From: Lindgomyces ingoldianus
Lineage: Eukaryota > Ascomycota > Dothideomycetes > Pleosporales > Lindgomycetaceae
Length of the DNA: 64,000 bases
Assembly: GCF_010093535.1 (NCBI RefSeq)
Contig: NW_022985165.1
Span: 1,459,582 to 1,523,581, forward strand
Direction of reading: 5' to 3'
Position numbers and translations under genes: made by a program. Each line of letters opens with the position of its first letter. Position 1 is the first letter of the stretch. The notes beneath the pieces are model-generated. The model was not told where the DNA came from. It saw only the letters and a program-made list of their open reading frames with translations, and made no database searches. Positions 13,139-26,339 of the stretch are shown here, in pieces.

Positions 13139-13418
13139 TGTTGAATAGGCTCTAACAGCTAGCTGCTTATAGTATAAGCACTTAAGTAGCAAGAGTAAGA
13201 GTGGTGTATAGTGTGCACAGCGTACAAGGTAGGTAAGGTAAGGGCAACATGTTTCTAGTTCTATTGCTCTTATCTTTCCTTTATATAAAAGAAAAGAGGG
13301 ATATTTAGATGTTTGCGCACAGAGGTTTACACACAAGCATTATGTAACAGAGATACGTAGTCCTGCTTGTGCGCAATTACTTATATCTAGACTATAACAC
13401 TGCTGCTGTGTACAGACA
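13139..13418 (-). repeat. 3' LTR of the Copia-like element
   Basis: 280-bp direct repeat of 20062-20341. The short ORF inside it (minus strand, ending about 13112) is shared with the other LTR and is LTR sequence, not a gene. Confidence 0.87.
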
Positions 13419-13862
13419 CTAGCAACTTTTCTTTTTATCTAAAGAGTTGCCTTTTGTACGTGTTACCTTTTTTTTGTCTGTGTAAGTCTATCTAATTATA
13501 TTCTGCCTTTACTCTACCCTATTTATTAAGACTTGCCTTAGTAATGCTATACGTTAAAATAGGCTAGTTACGCTATGTAGATAGCTCTATAAATAGTGTA
13601 GAGTGTTTTAGGCTATTATTGTCTAGCCTTTGTGCGCTTACTTTATAAGTAATTTAGTAGTGTATAAACTATTTTATGCAGGGTTTTGTGCTAGAATAGT
13701 GTGGGATCTTTGTGTAGGCAGGTGCGTAGGGAGGTGTATATAATAAGGTCTCCCCTCCTCTTTTACCTTCTCTTCTTTATCCTTTACTCTCTAAGCCCTA
13801 CTGTACTATTCCCTAACTCTTTTTTCTTTTTGTATAGTGCTAACAGTGATAGATACTTCTAC

Positions 13863-13865
<3 letters not shown>

Positions 13866-13898
<33 letters not shown>

Positions 13899-13931
13899 AC
13901 ACACACACACATAAAGAGAGAGAGAGAGAGA
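13866..13931. repeat. Microsatellite (CA)n then (GA)n
   Basis: About 45 bp of nearly pure CA repeat with one interruption (ACATAC), then about 18 bp of GA repeat, near the 3' end of the Copia-like element. A 103-codon plus-strand ORF crosses it and is an artefact. Confidence 0.95.
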
Positions 13932-16900
13932 TGTCTCTCTAGCTTTCCTCCTCTACCTCTAGCGCTGTTAGTGCGGGCGTCTTTAACGTCCTTGTGCAGT
14001 CTAGCAGCCTAGGGCGCATCTGCGTTACCCTTCTAACTAGTTCTGCTGCTAATTAGTAGTTTATTTAGTGTCTTAGCATAAACATATAAATTCTTTAGCT
14101 CTTCTACTTTCTTTTTATATAAAATGCTAATTATAGATAGGCTAAGAAGTAGCATATAGCAGCTTTACTATTTTATAATATTAATATTATCTTGCCTACT
14201 AGCACTAATCTGCAGCTGTAGGCAGCAAAAGTTATGCATTATAAAAGGTACTTCTATGCAGTCTTAGTCTAGAGTTGCAGTTAAGTTTTAGTAACTCTAT
14301 GTACTTATTATTATAGCAGCACTACTAGTGCTTTTTTTTTTATTAAGTGTTATATGTTAGCTAACTTTTAAGCTAATGCCTATGCCTTATGCATATAGCA
14401 GAGCTGTGGTCTGCATTATAACCACTATATATAAGGGGTAGTAGCTTTTTCTTTTTCTGTATACTAGATAAATAGACTGTCTTTCTTACATATCCTTCTC
14501 TTCTAATCTTATAATAAGAAAAAAAATAAGTGTGTATAATAAAAAAAAAAATAAAAGAGATAAGCTTTATATAAAGGTGTTATTAGTCTAGTTAGTCTAG
14601 AGCATCTTTGCGCACAGAATCTAGCTAGTCTACAGATGCTTCTATCTAGACAGAGAGGTAGTTAGTTAGGACTAATAATTAAAAAGCTTAGTTTAGTGTT
14701 TTCTTTATATATACATTTACTAAGTTGTTTTTACTATTAATCTACTTTATCTTAGTAATTTCCCTTTTCTTATATAATTTATAGAGTAACATAATGTTAA
14801 TTATAAGTTGCTTTTTACTAGTAGTGCCTAGCTTAATAAAGTAATTATATAAAAACCTTAAATTTATATAAATTACTACTAGGATTAGTAGCAGTTTAAG
14901 CGTTTATATAATTTACTATAAAGTTATACTAAAAGTAATTATATTATTAAACCTTCTAACTATTTTATATAGTTTACTAGTAAGGACACTCTTAGTTACT
15001 TTTTTACACTTAGTAGAATTTTAGTGTATAATGTTACCTAGTATTTTAAAGCAGTTACTTTGCTTTATATAGTTCTTATTACTTAATATAATTAAAAATC
15101 TTAGCTATAAGCTAAGGTTTTTATTATTAGTAAATAATCTATTTATAAAGATAAACAGCTTTGCATAATTAAGCTATAATAGTAAGAAGGTAAGACTGCG
15201 CTTACTGTTATTTATCTACTATTAAATTTATATGTTAAGTGTGTTAATATTGTTATATAAAGGGTCTATAGTTTGTGCAGCAATAGATAAGTTAAATGCT
15301 ACCTTTAGTTAACACATAAATGTAATATATGCCTTTTTTACATATTACTTAACATATTATTATGCAGCATCCTTATTCTCTAGGTTAATTATATAAAAGT
15401 AGCTTACTTATTTTTTCTAAGTAAGAACTACTATGTTATGCGTAAGTTTAATCCTTTTACTATTAAACTTAATAAGCTGCTTTTTTGCTAAGATAGTCTT
15501 ACCTTTTACATAAAACTTTGCTTTTTATAGTTTCTTTTTTTTTCTTTATGTAAAATTTTTTATTATAATGCTTAAAGTGTTATCTATCTATAAGCTAGTA
15601 ATACTAAAAGTGTGCTCTTCTTTATTAGTAATTAAGAGGTAAAAGTTATATAAAAAGATGTGCATGCATAGCTTTTCTTTATAGTAGTTATAGTATGTCT
15701 TAAACTAATACAGTCTTAATTTAGTAGCTCTATATAAAGGTTGTACAACCTAGAGTATTATATTTAGTAGAAAGCTCTAGCGCATCTTCTTTAGTAGCTT
15801 TGTGTACAGTGTGCGTATAAGCTTATCTATTAATTAGATATATGCTTATGTAATATTACACAGTTTAAAATGCATTTTATACATAGCTCTTAAGCTTGCT
15901 TCTATAGCTAAAAGTAGTCTCTAGCTTATCCTTTAAATAGTTAGTAACTAAGTAAGAATTTTTTTTTTTTTTTATCTAAGTAGCTAGTAAACACTAGGCA
16001 GGATTTTTTATATAGTTAGGTTGTTTTACCTTTTACTTTTTATATAAAGTAAAGGTTAAAAATTTAACTTTTATGCTTTATTAAGTTATATGCTATAACC
16101 TTAAAAGTGCTGTTAGTAATTAGAGTGTTTATTTCTATATAGTCTAATTTCTTAAATAGTTTTCTAGGTGTAGTAATTACACTGTTTGTATAGAGCTTAA
16201 TAGATAAGGCCTAATTATCTTTTTTTTTCTAGGTTAGAAATACCTAGTCTAGACTTTATGCAGGTTTTCTTTACCTTTTACTTCTTCTAGTATCTATATC
16301 TTCTCTTTACACTAGTGCAGCATTGCTATCCTAAGGGGCTTAGTCTATAGTAGGCTTTAGTTCTGCCTTTGCAATATTCTTATAAGGCTGTCCTCTTTTC
16401 TTTTTCTTTAGAGGATCTTTTTATATAGGGATTAGTTTATCTAGGTTATTTATTGTAGGTAAGTTGTCTTTTTTCTTTTTTTTATAGTACAGTTTAACCT
16501 ACGTACATTAGAGCTTTAGTAGGCTATTCTCCCTTTTAATAATAATGTCTCTCTCTTTAATACTCTTAATTTTATATAGGCTAGTCTAGCTTTTCTTCTC
16601 CCTCTATGCTATAATCTCTAAGCTAAGAGAAAGGTTAAGAACTTTATGTGTTGTAGAGCTATTATAAGTGTTAATTATATAATTAATGTTTACTTTTACA
16701 TAGTCTTTTTAAAGTATCTTTATTACCTTTTGTACTGCGCTTGCTTATGTAATAATGTTTAGTAATAGTAAAAAGTCTAGGTTAATTCTTAGGTATGCCC
16801 TAAAGACTAGCAGTGTGGGTACTAGACTATGTAGGCTAGCTGTGTTGTTTAGAGCCTTAACTACTATTTATAAGATAGCCTTATTATCTATATAGTTACC

Positions 16901-19900
16901 TAGCTTAGTCTTTAGAATGTTAAACACTTGTTAGAGAGGTGCGTGTGCGCACTTAACCTTTCTAACTGCCTAATGTGCTTCTATAAGCATCTGCCTGCAT
17001 GTAGCTTCTATAATCTTTACATAAGCTTAAAAATCCTCTAAAGCAAAGTTTGTACTAGAGTTATGCATAATATAGTCTAAGAGTTCTTAATAAGTGTTAA
17101 TCTAGCATTTACATAGTGCATCCTAGGTATCTTGTATAGACATAGATTTTAGAAATGTAGCAGCCTAAAATAATATATTTATATTAATAACATGTAGAAC
17201 ATCCCTATTATTAATTTATATAATGTTAATAATAACTTTATAGTTAAAGTAGGTGTTATTTTTAATTATAAACTTAAATTTTTATAAGGCCTAGTTATAT
17301 AATTAGCAGAGGTGGCAAAACTTTTTAATCTCTTCTAGCACTGCAGCATTAATGTTATAGCTAGCGCTAGTTAGCATCTTCTAGAGTTTCTTTATGCAGG
17401 GGTGTCTAAATTAGTAGTAGAGGCAGTAAAGTTCTAATTTAGTAAAAAAAAACATAAATTCTTTCTTATTAATATTAAAAAAAAAGTGTCTTTATTTTTA
17501 TATAATAGGGATAGTAGTTTTATTTTTATGTATAATAACATTTAAAACATTGTTAAAGTATGCTTTAAGTTAGTTAGCATTTACTAGTAATAGCAAGAAT
17601 AGTGTTAAAGTCTTTAAGATGTAGTATATAACTAGACTAATTAAGTTCTAGATTTATATAGTACTAATTAATTTTTTTAGTGTCTAGCCTTTAAAACTAA
17701 TATTTATTTAGCTAGGTGTCTAATTAATTTTTATACATAAGTTCTCTTATATATATGCCTTAAGTTAAGACTTACTAATAGTAGAGATCTTTACTGCGCC
17801 TATGTTCTATAGTTTGCCTTAGTATACTATATAGTATTAGTTATTAAGAATAAACTACTTAGCATATTTCTTAGGTTTAATGCTGTAGATGTTCTTTTCT
17901 GTTACACAGTATAAATAGGCAGCAAAAGTAAGGTAGTTAATAGCTTTTTTAGCATCTTTACTTTTCTATTTTATTTTCTTTACATTGTGTAAATTATTTT
18001 TTTCCTTAAAGTAACTTTTAAAGTCTTAGATGTATAAAGTAATAGCTTTATATAATAAGGTCTTATTATAAAAATCTTTATATAAGGTAACATACTAGTT
18101 CTTTGCTTATGTATAGTTATTATAAAAGTAGTTTAATAACTAACATTTTTTTTTATAGCAGATAAAGCACTTTTTTATCTACATGCAGTTGTCTCTAAAT
18201 TGTGGCCTAAACCTAGATAAAAATCTTCTATATTATTCTTTTCTGCGCAAAGGGAAGCTTTCTTCTTATTATGCAGAGTTATATTAGTAGTCTATGTAGT
18301 ATGCATTAAGCAGTTTCTAAAGGTATTAGTTTACCCTTTAGTCTATAGTAACTTAAAGTAATGCCTGTAAGTTGCTAAATAAGGCTTTATATAAGAGCTT
18401 AATAGTAAACATAGCATATTCTAGTTCTAGTTATCCTTAACAGGCTTATATAACAGCAGTGTGTAGTAGAATATTTTTTTAAAATTTTATTTTTAGTGCC
18501 TTTTATGTAAGCGTAAGCTTATTAATTATTATTTTAAAAACTTTATATAAACTTTTATTAAAGTTTTTTTATTAGCATTATGTAAAGGTTATTATTGTCT
18601 AGTTTATCTAGTACTAGCTATAGTTTACATTAGTGTTAAAGTAACTGCTTAAAGTGTTATATAAATACTTTTAGTTATGTCTAAGGCCTATGTTATGCAT
18701 ATAGTACATATTTACCTAACTTTTTAGAATGTCTAGAAAAATGTTTATATACTAAGCTTCCTAGATATCTAGCTATTAACATAGATTAATAAAAATTTTT
18801 ATTTTATTTATAAAAATGTTGTATAGTTAACTTATGTAGTTATTATTCTTTTTTTATGCTTTTTAGAATTATATAATTTTATTTACTAAAAGTTTTTCTT
18901 TAGCAGTTTTTCTTTAGAGTAGAAGTTTATATAGGTTGTAATGTAGTATAGATTGTGCAGGTAGTATTAGTAGTGCATACACTACTGCAGGCAGTAGTGT
19001 GTACAATTAAGGGTGTGGAGCAGGTGTTAGGTAGAGTGGCATGTATTGTTTGTACAGTGATTAGTGTAGTGCTAGCTAAGGTGTAAGAGTAGGTAATGCT
19101 AGTATATTTAGTGTTAATAGCAGCATTATGTTTAGTCTACTTCTGTGCAGAGCCTTATATAGTAATAGAAGTTATATATAAAGCTTTTCTAGTGTAATTA
19201 CTTTTTTTTATGCTATATTATACAGCTTCTAGGCTTAGGTACCTTTAGTGCCTAGCTATAGTGTAATTCCCTTATCCTTTAGTATTTATATAAGCTCCCT
19301 TTTAAACGCGCAGCTAAGTGCTAAGAAGTCTTATAGTGTCTATTTTTTAAAATCCTTTATGTACGCACTTAGAAGGGTAGCGCTTTTCTAAGTTGTTATG
19401 CATAGATTAGTAATTATATAACTTATATATAATTAAGTTTATAGGCTTGTTAAAGCTTTTAATATGTTAATTTTATTATTTTAGTACTCTAGGCTAGTCT
19501 TATTTTATAGTATTACCTCTAATATTTTTATATCCTTTGTAAGTTATTTATATAATAGAAATTATTCTTTATTCTTTTTATTATTACATAGAGTTATTAG
19601 TTGCTAATAAAATTTTATTATAATAGTATAGTTAATTACTTTTCTAGTAGATTACGCAGGTACTGCTGTTGTCTAGCTGCTAGGTTATATAGCTTTAATA
19701 GCTTTAGTGTGCGCCTTACACTATTTCCTTCTTACTTTATACAGTAGCAGAGCTTGCTGTATAATGTAAATAATTAATGTGCTATTATCTAGCTACTAGG
19801 TTGTGCAGCTTTAGTAGCTTTAGTGTGCGTCTTACACTATCTCCTCTTTACTTTATACAGTAGCAGGGCTTACTATATAATGTAAAGGATTAATCTGCTA

Positions 19901-20061
19901 TCTTAAAAGATAGGTAACTAAATAAAGTACCTTATAAAGCATAGGTGCTCTATTATTACTCTTTTTAAAAGATAAGTAATAAAATAAAGTACTTTATAAA
20001 GCGTAAGTACTTTATTATTACTTTTGCTAATTTATAGTTAATTAAATTAACTACTAATTAG

Positions 20062-20341
20062 TGTTAAATAGGCTCTAATAGCTAGCTGCTTATAGTATAA
20101 GCACTTAAGTAGCAAAAGTAAGAGTAGTGTATAGTGTGCACAGCGTATAAGGTAGGTAAAGTAAAGGTAATATGTTTCTAGTTCTATTACTCTTGTCTTT
20201 CCTCTATACAGAGGAAAAGGGGGATATCTAGATGTTTGCGCACAAAGGTTCGCGCACAAGCATCATGTGACAGAGATACGTGGTCCTGCTCGTGCGCGAT
20301 CGCTCGTATCCAGACTGTGACGCTGCTGCTGCGTACGGACA
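20062..20341 (-). repeat. 5' LTR of the Copia-like element
   Basis: 280-bp direct repeat of 13139-13418. The last 100 bp (20230-20341) kept high GC content while the copy at 13139 is RIPed there. Confidence 0.87.
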
Positions 20342-20346
20342 AATAG

Positions 20347-21560
20347 TGTTAATTTTGCAGTAATTAACATAGATACATAAGTTGCTATTTAGTTTCTATA
20401 TATAAAGAATAGGAAATATAAAACAGCTCTAACTTTACTTAATAAAGCTATATTTTAAATTATTTATAACATACTTTTTTATTACCTCTAGTTCCTTAAC
20501 GTTCTGTTTATATAAAGGGCTGTAACTATTAGAGAGAGGTTCTATAAGAATAATCTTATAGTTATATAAGTACTATGCTAGTAATTAGTAAGCTATAGTA
20601 TAGCTAAATATATTTTAGTACTAATAGTATTTAAATAGTAATTAAAGGTTTACTAATGCTTTAGTTTTACATGCATTATTTAATAGTAGAGCTTACTTAT
20701 CTTTAATTAAACACTTAATTTTATAAATAGAAGTTAAAAAGAACTTTTTTTTTATGTTAAAATAAAAAGCATTTGCTAAGATAAAGGTAATAGTAAAAGA
20801 ATAAATGTCCTTTAGACCTGTTCTAGATGTCTTAATAAATAATTAAATTAATAATTTAAGTGTCTTTAGACTATAAGTAATAAAAGAGCAGTATAATTTT
20901 AGTAGCTTTAGTAAACCCTTAATGTAGTTAATTGATAGGCTGCATAACTACTAAATGTAGTTCTTTTTCTATAGTGCATTGTGTTATCTAATATCTAACT
21001 CTACTTCTTTATTACACGTAGACTAGTTTAATTGCATAAGTAAGAGCAGTAAAAGTTTATAAGTAGTAAAATACTTACTAGGCTATATAATCTAATTTTT
21101 TTTTATATCTAGTTAGAGTTTAAAACAACATAACTATTTAATACTAATAATATAATTCTATAAGCTAAGGTTTATAATTACAAAGGGGCAGTTTTAGATG
21201 CTTCTACTATTAATTTGCATGTGCAGGCAGATATACTAGTAGATAAGAACTTAGATTTAGTCTTAAAAGCCCTTAACTATAACTTTAAAACGTAAACATT
21301 AGATAAAGACATAAAAGTATTAAAATAAAAACTTAGTAGTTATTAAGTTAATAAATAAAAAACTATGTGCGCTAGTATTAACTAAGAGATTTAATTAAAC
21401 TTTAATACTTTTTAAGTATAAAATAGTAAAGACTTAAAAATGTTTTTCTTTAAATAAGTGTAATAAGTTAATATTTACTAAGTTATACTTATTTAAGCTT
21501 AAAATAAAAAGTTTTTTTAGGTATTTTTATTTCTTATCTAAGAAAAGTTTAAGTTATAAT
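20347..21560. other. RIPed AT-rich sequence, no gene
   Basis: Saturated with TA and without ORFs of useful size. It flanks the Fot-like insertion and continues at 29535. No element type recognised. Confidence 0.5.
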
Positions 21561-22317
21561 TAACGTACCTAACGGGTTAGCTGGCCACACAGGTTAGCCG
21601 GCTACTTTTGCTAAGCCCCCACTAAAACCACCCTATTCTGGCGCAAAACAGCCTACTTTAGCCCTGTATAGAGTAATACAACATAAGATATTATTTAAAG
21701 TCTACTTCTACTACTTACTTACACATATGTAAGTTATGCCTAGTCTAATTACACTGCTTATATTACTTTTAACTTAGCTTACCTTCTTTAGCGCGCACTT
21801 ATGTCTGTAGCTTTTTTCTATTACTACGCGCTCTAAACTCTTTTAAAGTAGTTAAATAGGCCTTATTTTTAACTATTAAAGTTTTTTTTACTCAAATTTA
21901 CTTTTTTTTATGTAATCTATGTTGCGTAGCAGCCTTATTTGCTGCTTAAAGCTTTATAACCTTTTTTTACACTAACACTAGCTTATGCATAATAATTGCT
22001 GCCCTTTTTAAAACTTTTTTAAAGGCCTTTACTATAGACATTAGTAAGCTATTTATATGCCTTTAAATTTTTACCTTTATAAGCATTAATTATAACTTAA
22101 ATTTAAGAGTATTACTTAGAGTTTACAACTACTAAGGCTTGTTGTTAATAGGTAGTAGTAGTAATAAAGTACATAACTAAATGTTAAAGGCTATTTTAAC
22201 CTGTTTTAAGTTAAATAGGACTAAACTAGCGCCTTAAAACCCTCTTTAAATATTACTAAAAGTAATTGCTGCATTATAGGCGTATATAAAGCATAGTATG
22301 AACTTAAGTTTTATAAT

Positions 22318-22599
22318 TGTCAGATTAAAGCACTGTTTCTAGGCTTCCTGAGATGAATGATGGGTTTAGATATAATGTATAGGATGATTATTTATTTTTA
22401 TTAATTTATTAATCCTTTTTCTGCTCTACTTGTGTTGCTCAGCTTTTTGTTTTGCCGATCCAAGTCCCTCGCGCACTTGCCCTATGCGCGACCAGCTTGC
22501 AAAATGCAGCAACATACTGTTCAAGCTTATTGCTTGTACTATGTAGCAGCTTTTGTCAAGCGTTCCTCCTGTCTTGACAGTAGGTGCGCATATCTAACA
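22318..22599 (-). repeat. 3' LTR, Copia family A (282 bp)
   Basis: Runs from TGTCAGATT to ATCTAACA. It has only about one minisatellite unit and is exactly 20 bp shorter than the partner LTR at 28118-28419, the length of two units. Confidence 0.88.
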
Positions 22600-24026
22600 C
22601 ACCCCCTCAGCTTAGACATGCTTTAAGCTAGTTCCTAATTGCGCAACCTTAGTATGCTTCTAAGGCTTTTATTTTTGCTTTAATCTCTTCTATATCTGCT
22701 TCCTAACTAACTATCCTCTCCCTAACGTTAACTAGCCAAATTTGCTAAAGAAAGCTTAGCTATTTGCTAGCTAGAAGCGCTTTAGTAAGTCTATCTGCAA
22801 GCATCTTACTAGAGGGGACATAGACAACCTTAATTATTTATTAAGAGACTTCCTGTTAGAGCTAGTAGTTATAAATGTTAACATGTTAGAGCTTAGTTTA
22901 AAGTTAAAATATCTTTTTATTTACTAGTTAAATTATCTACTTATAATTACACTAGATTATAATAGTTAAATTAAGCAGCTTAACCTACAGTTTATTAAAG
23001 AGCATTTTTATAAATATAGCTTCTTTAGTAACTTAGAACAGTGTAAGTAATTCTGCTTTTATTATTAATGTTGTAACTATATTTTATTTATTTACTTACT
23101 ATACAATCTATTTACTAAATAGTTAAATAATGTAGCCCTAAAAGCTTTTTTTATTTAGTGTATTATTTACAAATAACGCATTGCTTGCTACTATAAGGTA
23201 GTTTTCTTCTCTTAATTAGAGTGCGTACGTCTGTGTTGCATGTAGGTATAGAATAACTTAATTAGCTGCATTCTAATAGTTAGATGCAGGATTTATAAGA
23301 AACTGTGCAAGGTGTAATGTAGTAAAGGTAATGTCTAGTCTTATAGTAACTACTGTAAAGAGCAGAGATCTAATCTTCTACTAATATTAATTTACTTCTA
23401 ATAAGGTTGTAAAACTAAATTGCAGCATAAGTTTAATCCTACTTATAGGTGTAGTGTGCTGTAGGTTTTTTCTATTAGCTAGCCTAGCTATCTTATTAAT
23501 ATATAAGGCCTATAACAGCTAAATTATTTATTACTATTAATTTTTAATAGTCTTAACTTCTAGAAACTATTATAGGTCCTTGCCTTTTATTAAGGTATAC
23601 TTCTCTTATAACTAGTCTACTACACGCTGTGCATCTGCTTTAGAGCCTTTTCTGTACACAATAATAAAGTTGTCTATGTAAAAAAAGACAAATATTCTAG
23701 CTTTAGTTATATAGTAAAGTTTATGTAGAATAGCTAAGAACCTAAGGCCTTTAAAGGTTGTTATAAAATAGTGTTGCTAGAGTAAAAAAATAATTTATAA
23801 GCTGTATAGTGCCTTTTAAAGCTTTAGTATTATACCTAGTTTTTAATAGCCTCTTAGCATCTACATGTAGATATTGCAGTTAATTACTACATGTATAAAC
23901 ATATTAGTTACATTATATTATTTAAGCTTTAGGTTACAGTGTGCAGATATTACTATTAGCATTTAAAATAAGCGTTTTGCTAGAGTAGCAGCGTAGGTAT
24001 CTTATGTAGTAATGTTTCTTTATTAA

Positions 24027-24387
24027 TGTCAGATATGCGCACCTACTGTCAAGACAGGAGGAACGCTTGACGAAAGCTGCTACATAGTACGAGCAATAAG
24101 CTCGAACAGTATGTTGCTGCAAATTGCTGTAATTTGCAGCTTTTTGCAGCAAATTACAGCTTTTTGCAGCATGTTGCAGCAGTTTGCAGCATTTTGCAAG
24201 CTGGTCGCGCATAGGGCAAGTGCGCGAGGGACTCGGAGCGGCAAAACAAAAAGCCGAGCAACACGAGTAGAGCAGAAAAAGGATCGATAAATCAAGACAA
24301 TGAATAAAATCAATCAATCATCCCATACATCATATCCAAACCCATCATTCATCTCAGGAAGCCTAGAAACAGTGCTTCAATCTAACA
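24027..24387 (+). mobile_element. Solo LTR, Copia family A, inside the older Copia copy
   Basis: 361 bp from TGTCAGAT to ATCTAACA, flanked by a perfect duplication ATTAA (24022-24026, 24388-24392). It holds about nine minisatellite units (24113-24195). Only a few RIP-type changes are visible while the surrounding element is saturated with them, so it arrived after most of the RIP or escaped it because it is short. Confidence 0.9.
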
Positions 24388-25977
24388 ATTAATTACTATA
24401 GACTACTAGTTGCGCCTTACATCTTTATAATCTATAGTGCTTATTAAGCTTATAGGTGTACACCTACATATAATCTAGAATCTGCTGCCTAGCTGCCTTA
24501 ATTAGCTTTGTCTAGACCTCTGTTTAGAATTTTATTATCTAATAACTGTCTAGGTGCGTTTTTTCTGCTGCTTTAAACATCTTATATAAAGGGTGCTTCT
24601 TTAGTTACTTTTAGGTTAATAGTAAAAGTAGCAGCTAGCTTTTATAAGGTGTCTTCCTTTTAAATAGCATCTTTATTAATGCTGCTTTATTTAGTGTCTT
24701 ACTACTATACTTTTTTACACTTCTAGATCTTATGCTAGCTATAAAGGCTATAGCTTATAGTATAGTCTTTAAAGACCTTATTTAGCTTAGCTTTAGTGCA
24801 GCTTTAGCTATTAACTGCATAAGCAATGCTGCAGGTAGCAGAGTATTTAGAGAAGACAGATAGTTATCTCTAATCTTTTTTCCTTAATAGTAGCCTAGTA
24901 GGTCCACTTTGTTAAAATTTAATATATTGTCTATAGTATTATCTTTATAGAATAACTCTGTCTCTAGCTAATAACTAGGTGTTAGAAGCTTAATTATTCT
25001 AATATACATAGTAATTTCTTTTACTATATTATATATAAAGTCATCTATTAAGTCTTTAGGCTTACTGCTAAAGATTAAGTGTTTATTAAAAATAACATTA
25101 TATGTATAAATTACTTTTACTAGTAGTAGTATCTATACATAGTAGATGTTTAATAATTAGTACTTAACTAGATATCTAATTTACGCCTTTAGGTCTAGCC
25201 TTTATAGCTTAGATTTATTTTAATGTGTGTTATTAGTTATTATAAATGCTTTACAGCTATAGGCTTTTAGATGTGTAAAGCTTAGCTTTTAAATTAACAT
25301 AATAACTTTATTATTTAAAGCTGCTTATGTAAAGAAGATCTTATATAGTATTTTCTAGTTATTAGCATAGTTTAGCGTCTAATTATATAGGTATACGCTA
25401 GCTCTAGTAATGTATAGCTATATGTTCTATAGTAGGTTAGCATCTAGTTGCATAGCCTGTAACTTCTTCTTATTTACACCCTCTAAGCGTTTAGCTCCTC
25501 TGTTCTAGGCTTGTGTATCTAGTGCTAAAGGCTTAACAGTTATTCTATGTAATGCTAGCTAGCGTTCTACCTCTAGTTTTACTATTAGAATCTTCTTATT
25601 AGCTTTAATAACTTTTATAGTAATGTTATAATAGTTTTTTAGAAAAAAAATAAAAATTATAAGAGCTTTAATAATTAATTTAGTAGGCTTATTATCTTTA
25701 AAGTAGAGGTCCTACTAGAGGCTAGAATACTTATTAGTAATTAGCATTTAACTTTACTCTTTTATAATGCTTTATGCTTTATATGCATAAAAATTAATTA
25801 ATAGTTTTTTACTAAGTCTACTATTGCTAATTTACAGTGTGTAGCTAATTTATTATTATATCTTAGCTTTGCTATATAAGTTATATTAGACTGTTATAAT
25901 TTCTTTAATTTACACCCCCTTAGCTTGCTATATAAGGTGTTAAAGTGTAGCTAGTCTAGGGTGTCTAAGACGCTTAT

Positions 25978-26339
25978 TGTAACAGCGCAGGCAAGACAAT
26001 AGGTCCAAATGCGGTAAGAATCCACTCAGAGGCATATGGGAGTGCGTGGGGACTCTGAACCTGGGAATGCCATTGACACCTATAGGCCTAGTACGAAAGG
26101 ATATCAGAAAACTACCGAGCTAGCTACGGGGGCGAGGTGCGACTAAATACATGAGGGAATAGGGGTACAGCAGGGGGCAGGGCAGAGTCGGGGCCAGGTC
26201 GAGGTCGGGGCCGATACAGGGGCCTTCCGGAGGTTCCGGGCGACCTGACGATTCATGAGAATCGAGTCAGGGTCGGAGCCGATACGGGGACCCTTCAGAT
26301 AGGTTCCGGGCGACCCGAGATGGAACGAGAATCGTTACA
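25978..26339 (+). mobile_element. Solo LTR, family B
   Basis: 362 bp from TGTAACAGCG to CGTTACA with a perfect 5-bp duplication CTTAT (25973-25977, 26340-26344). GC-rich and not visibly RIPed, in sharp contrast to the host Copia element. It contains a partly duplicated segment (GGGGCCGATAC...GGTTCCGGGCGACC, seen twice at about 26209-26252 and 26275-26320). Related copies lie at 31054-31343 and, inverted, from 62290. Confidence 0.88.

Larger units (their letters stand above)
13139..20341 (-). mobile_element. Copia-like LTR retrotransposon, RIP-inactivated
   Basis: 7203 bp bounded by two direct LTRs of 280 bp (13139-13418, 20062-20341; TGTTRAATAGG to GTACRGACA) and by a perfect 5-bp duplication AATAG (13134-13138 and 20342-20346). 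The minus strand shows degraded polyprotein motifs. At 18131-18170 is a zinc-knuckle KCFICYKKKC followed by a stop where fungal Copia gag proteins have Trp. At 16640-16700 is a protease-like patch. At 16921-16985 is an integrase active-site region reading EAH*AVRKVKCAHAPL, matching the fungal Copia pattern EAHxxxGxVERxHxPL. The family comparison is from memory of fungal Copia polyproteins. Confidence 0.82.

Noticed and set aside
13112..13336. Minus-strand ORF shared by 13112-13336 and 20047-20259
   Set aside because: It is part of the 280-bp LTR of the Copia-like element, so its conservation is explained by the LTR pair.
13701..14012. 103-codon ORF with a His/Thr run
   Set aside because: Created by the CA/GA microsatellite inside a retrotransposon.
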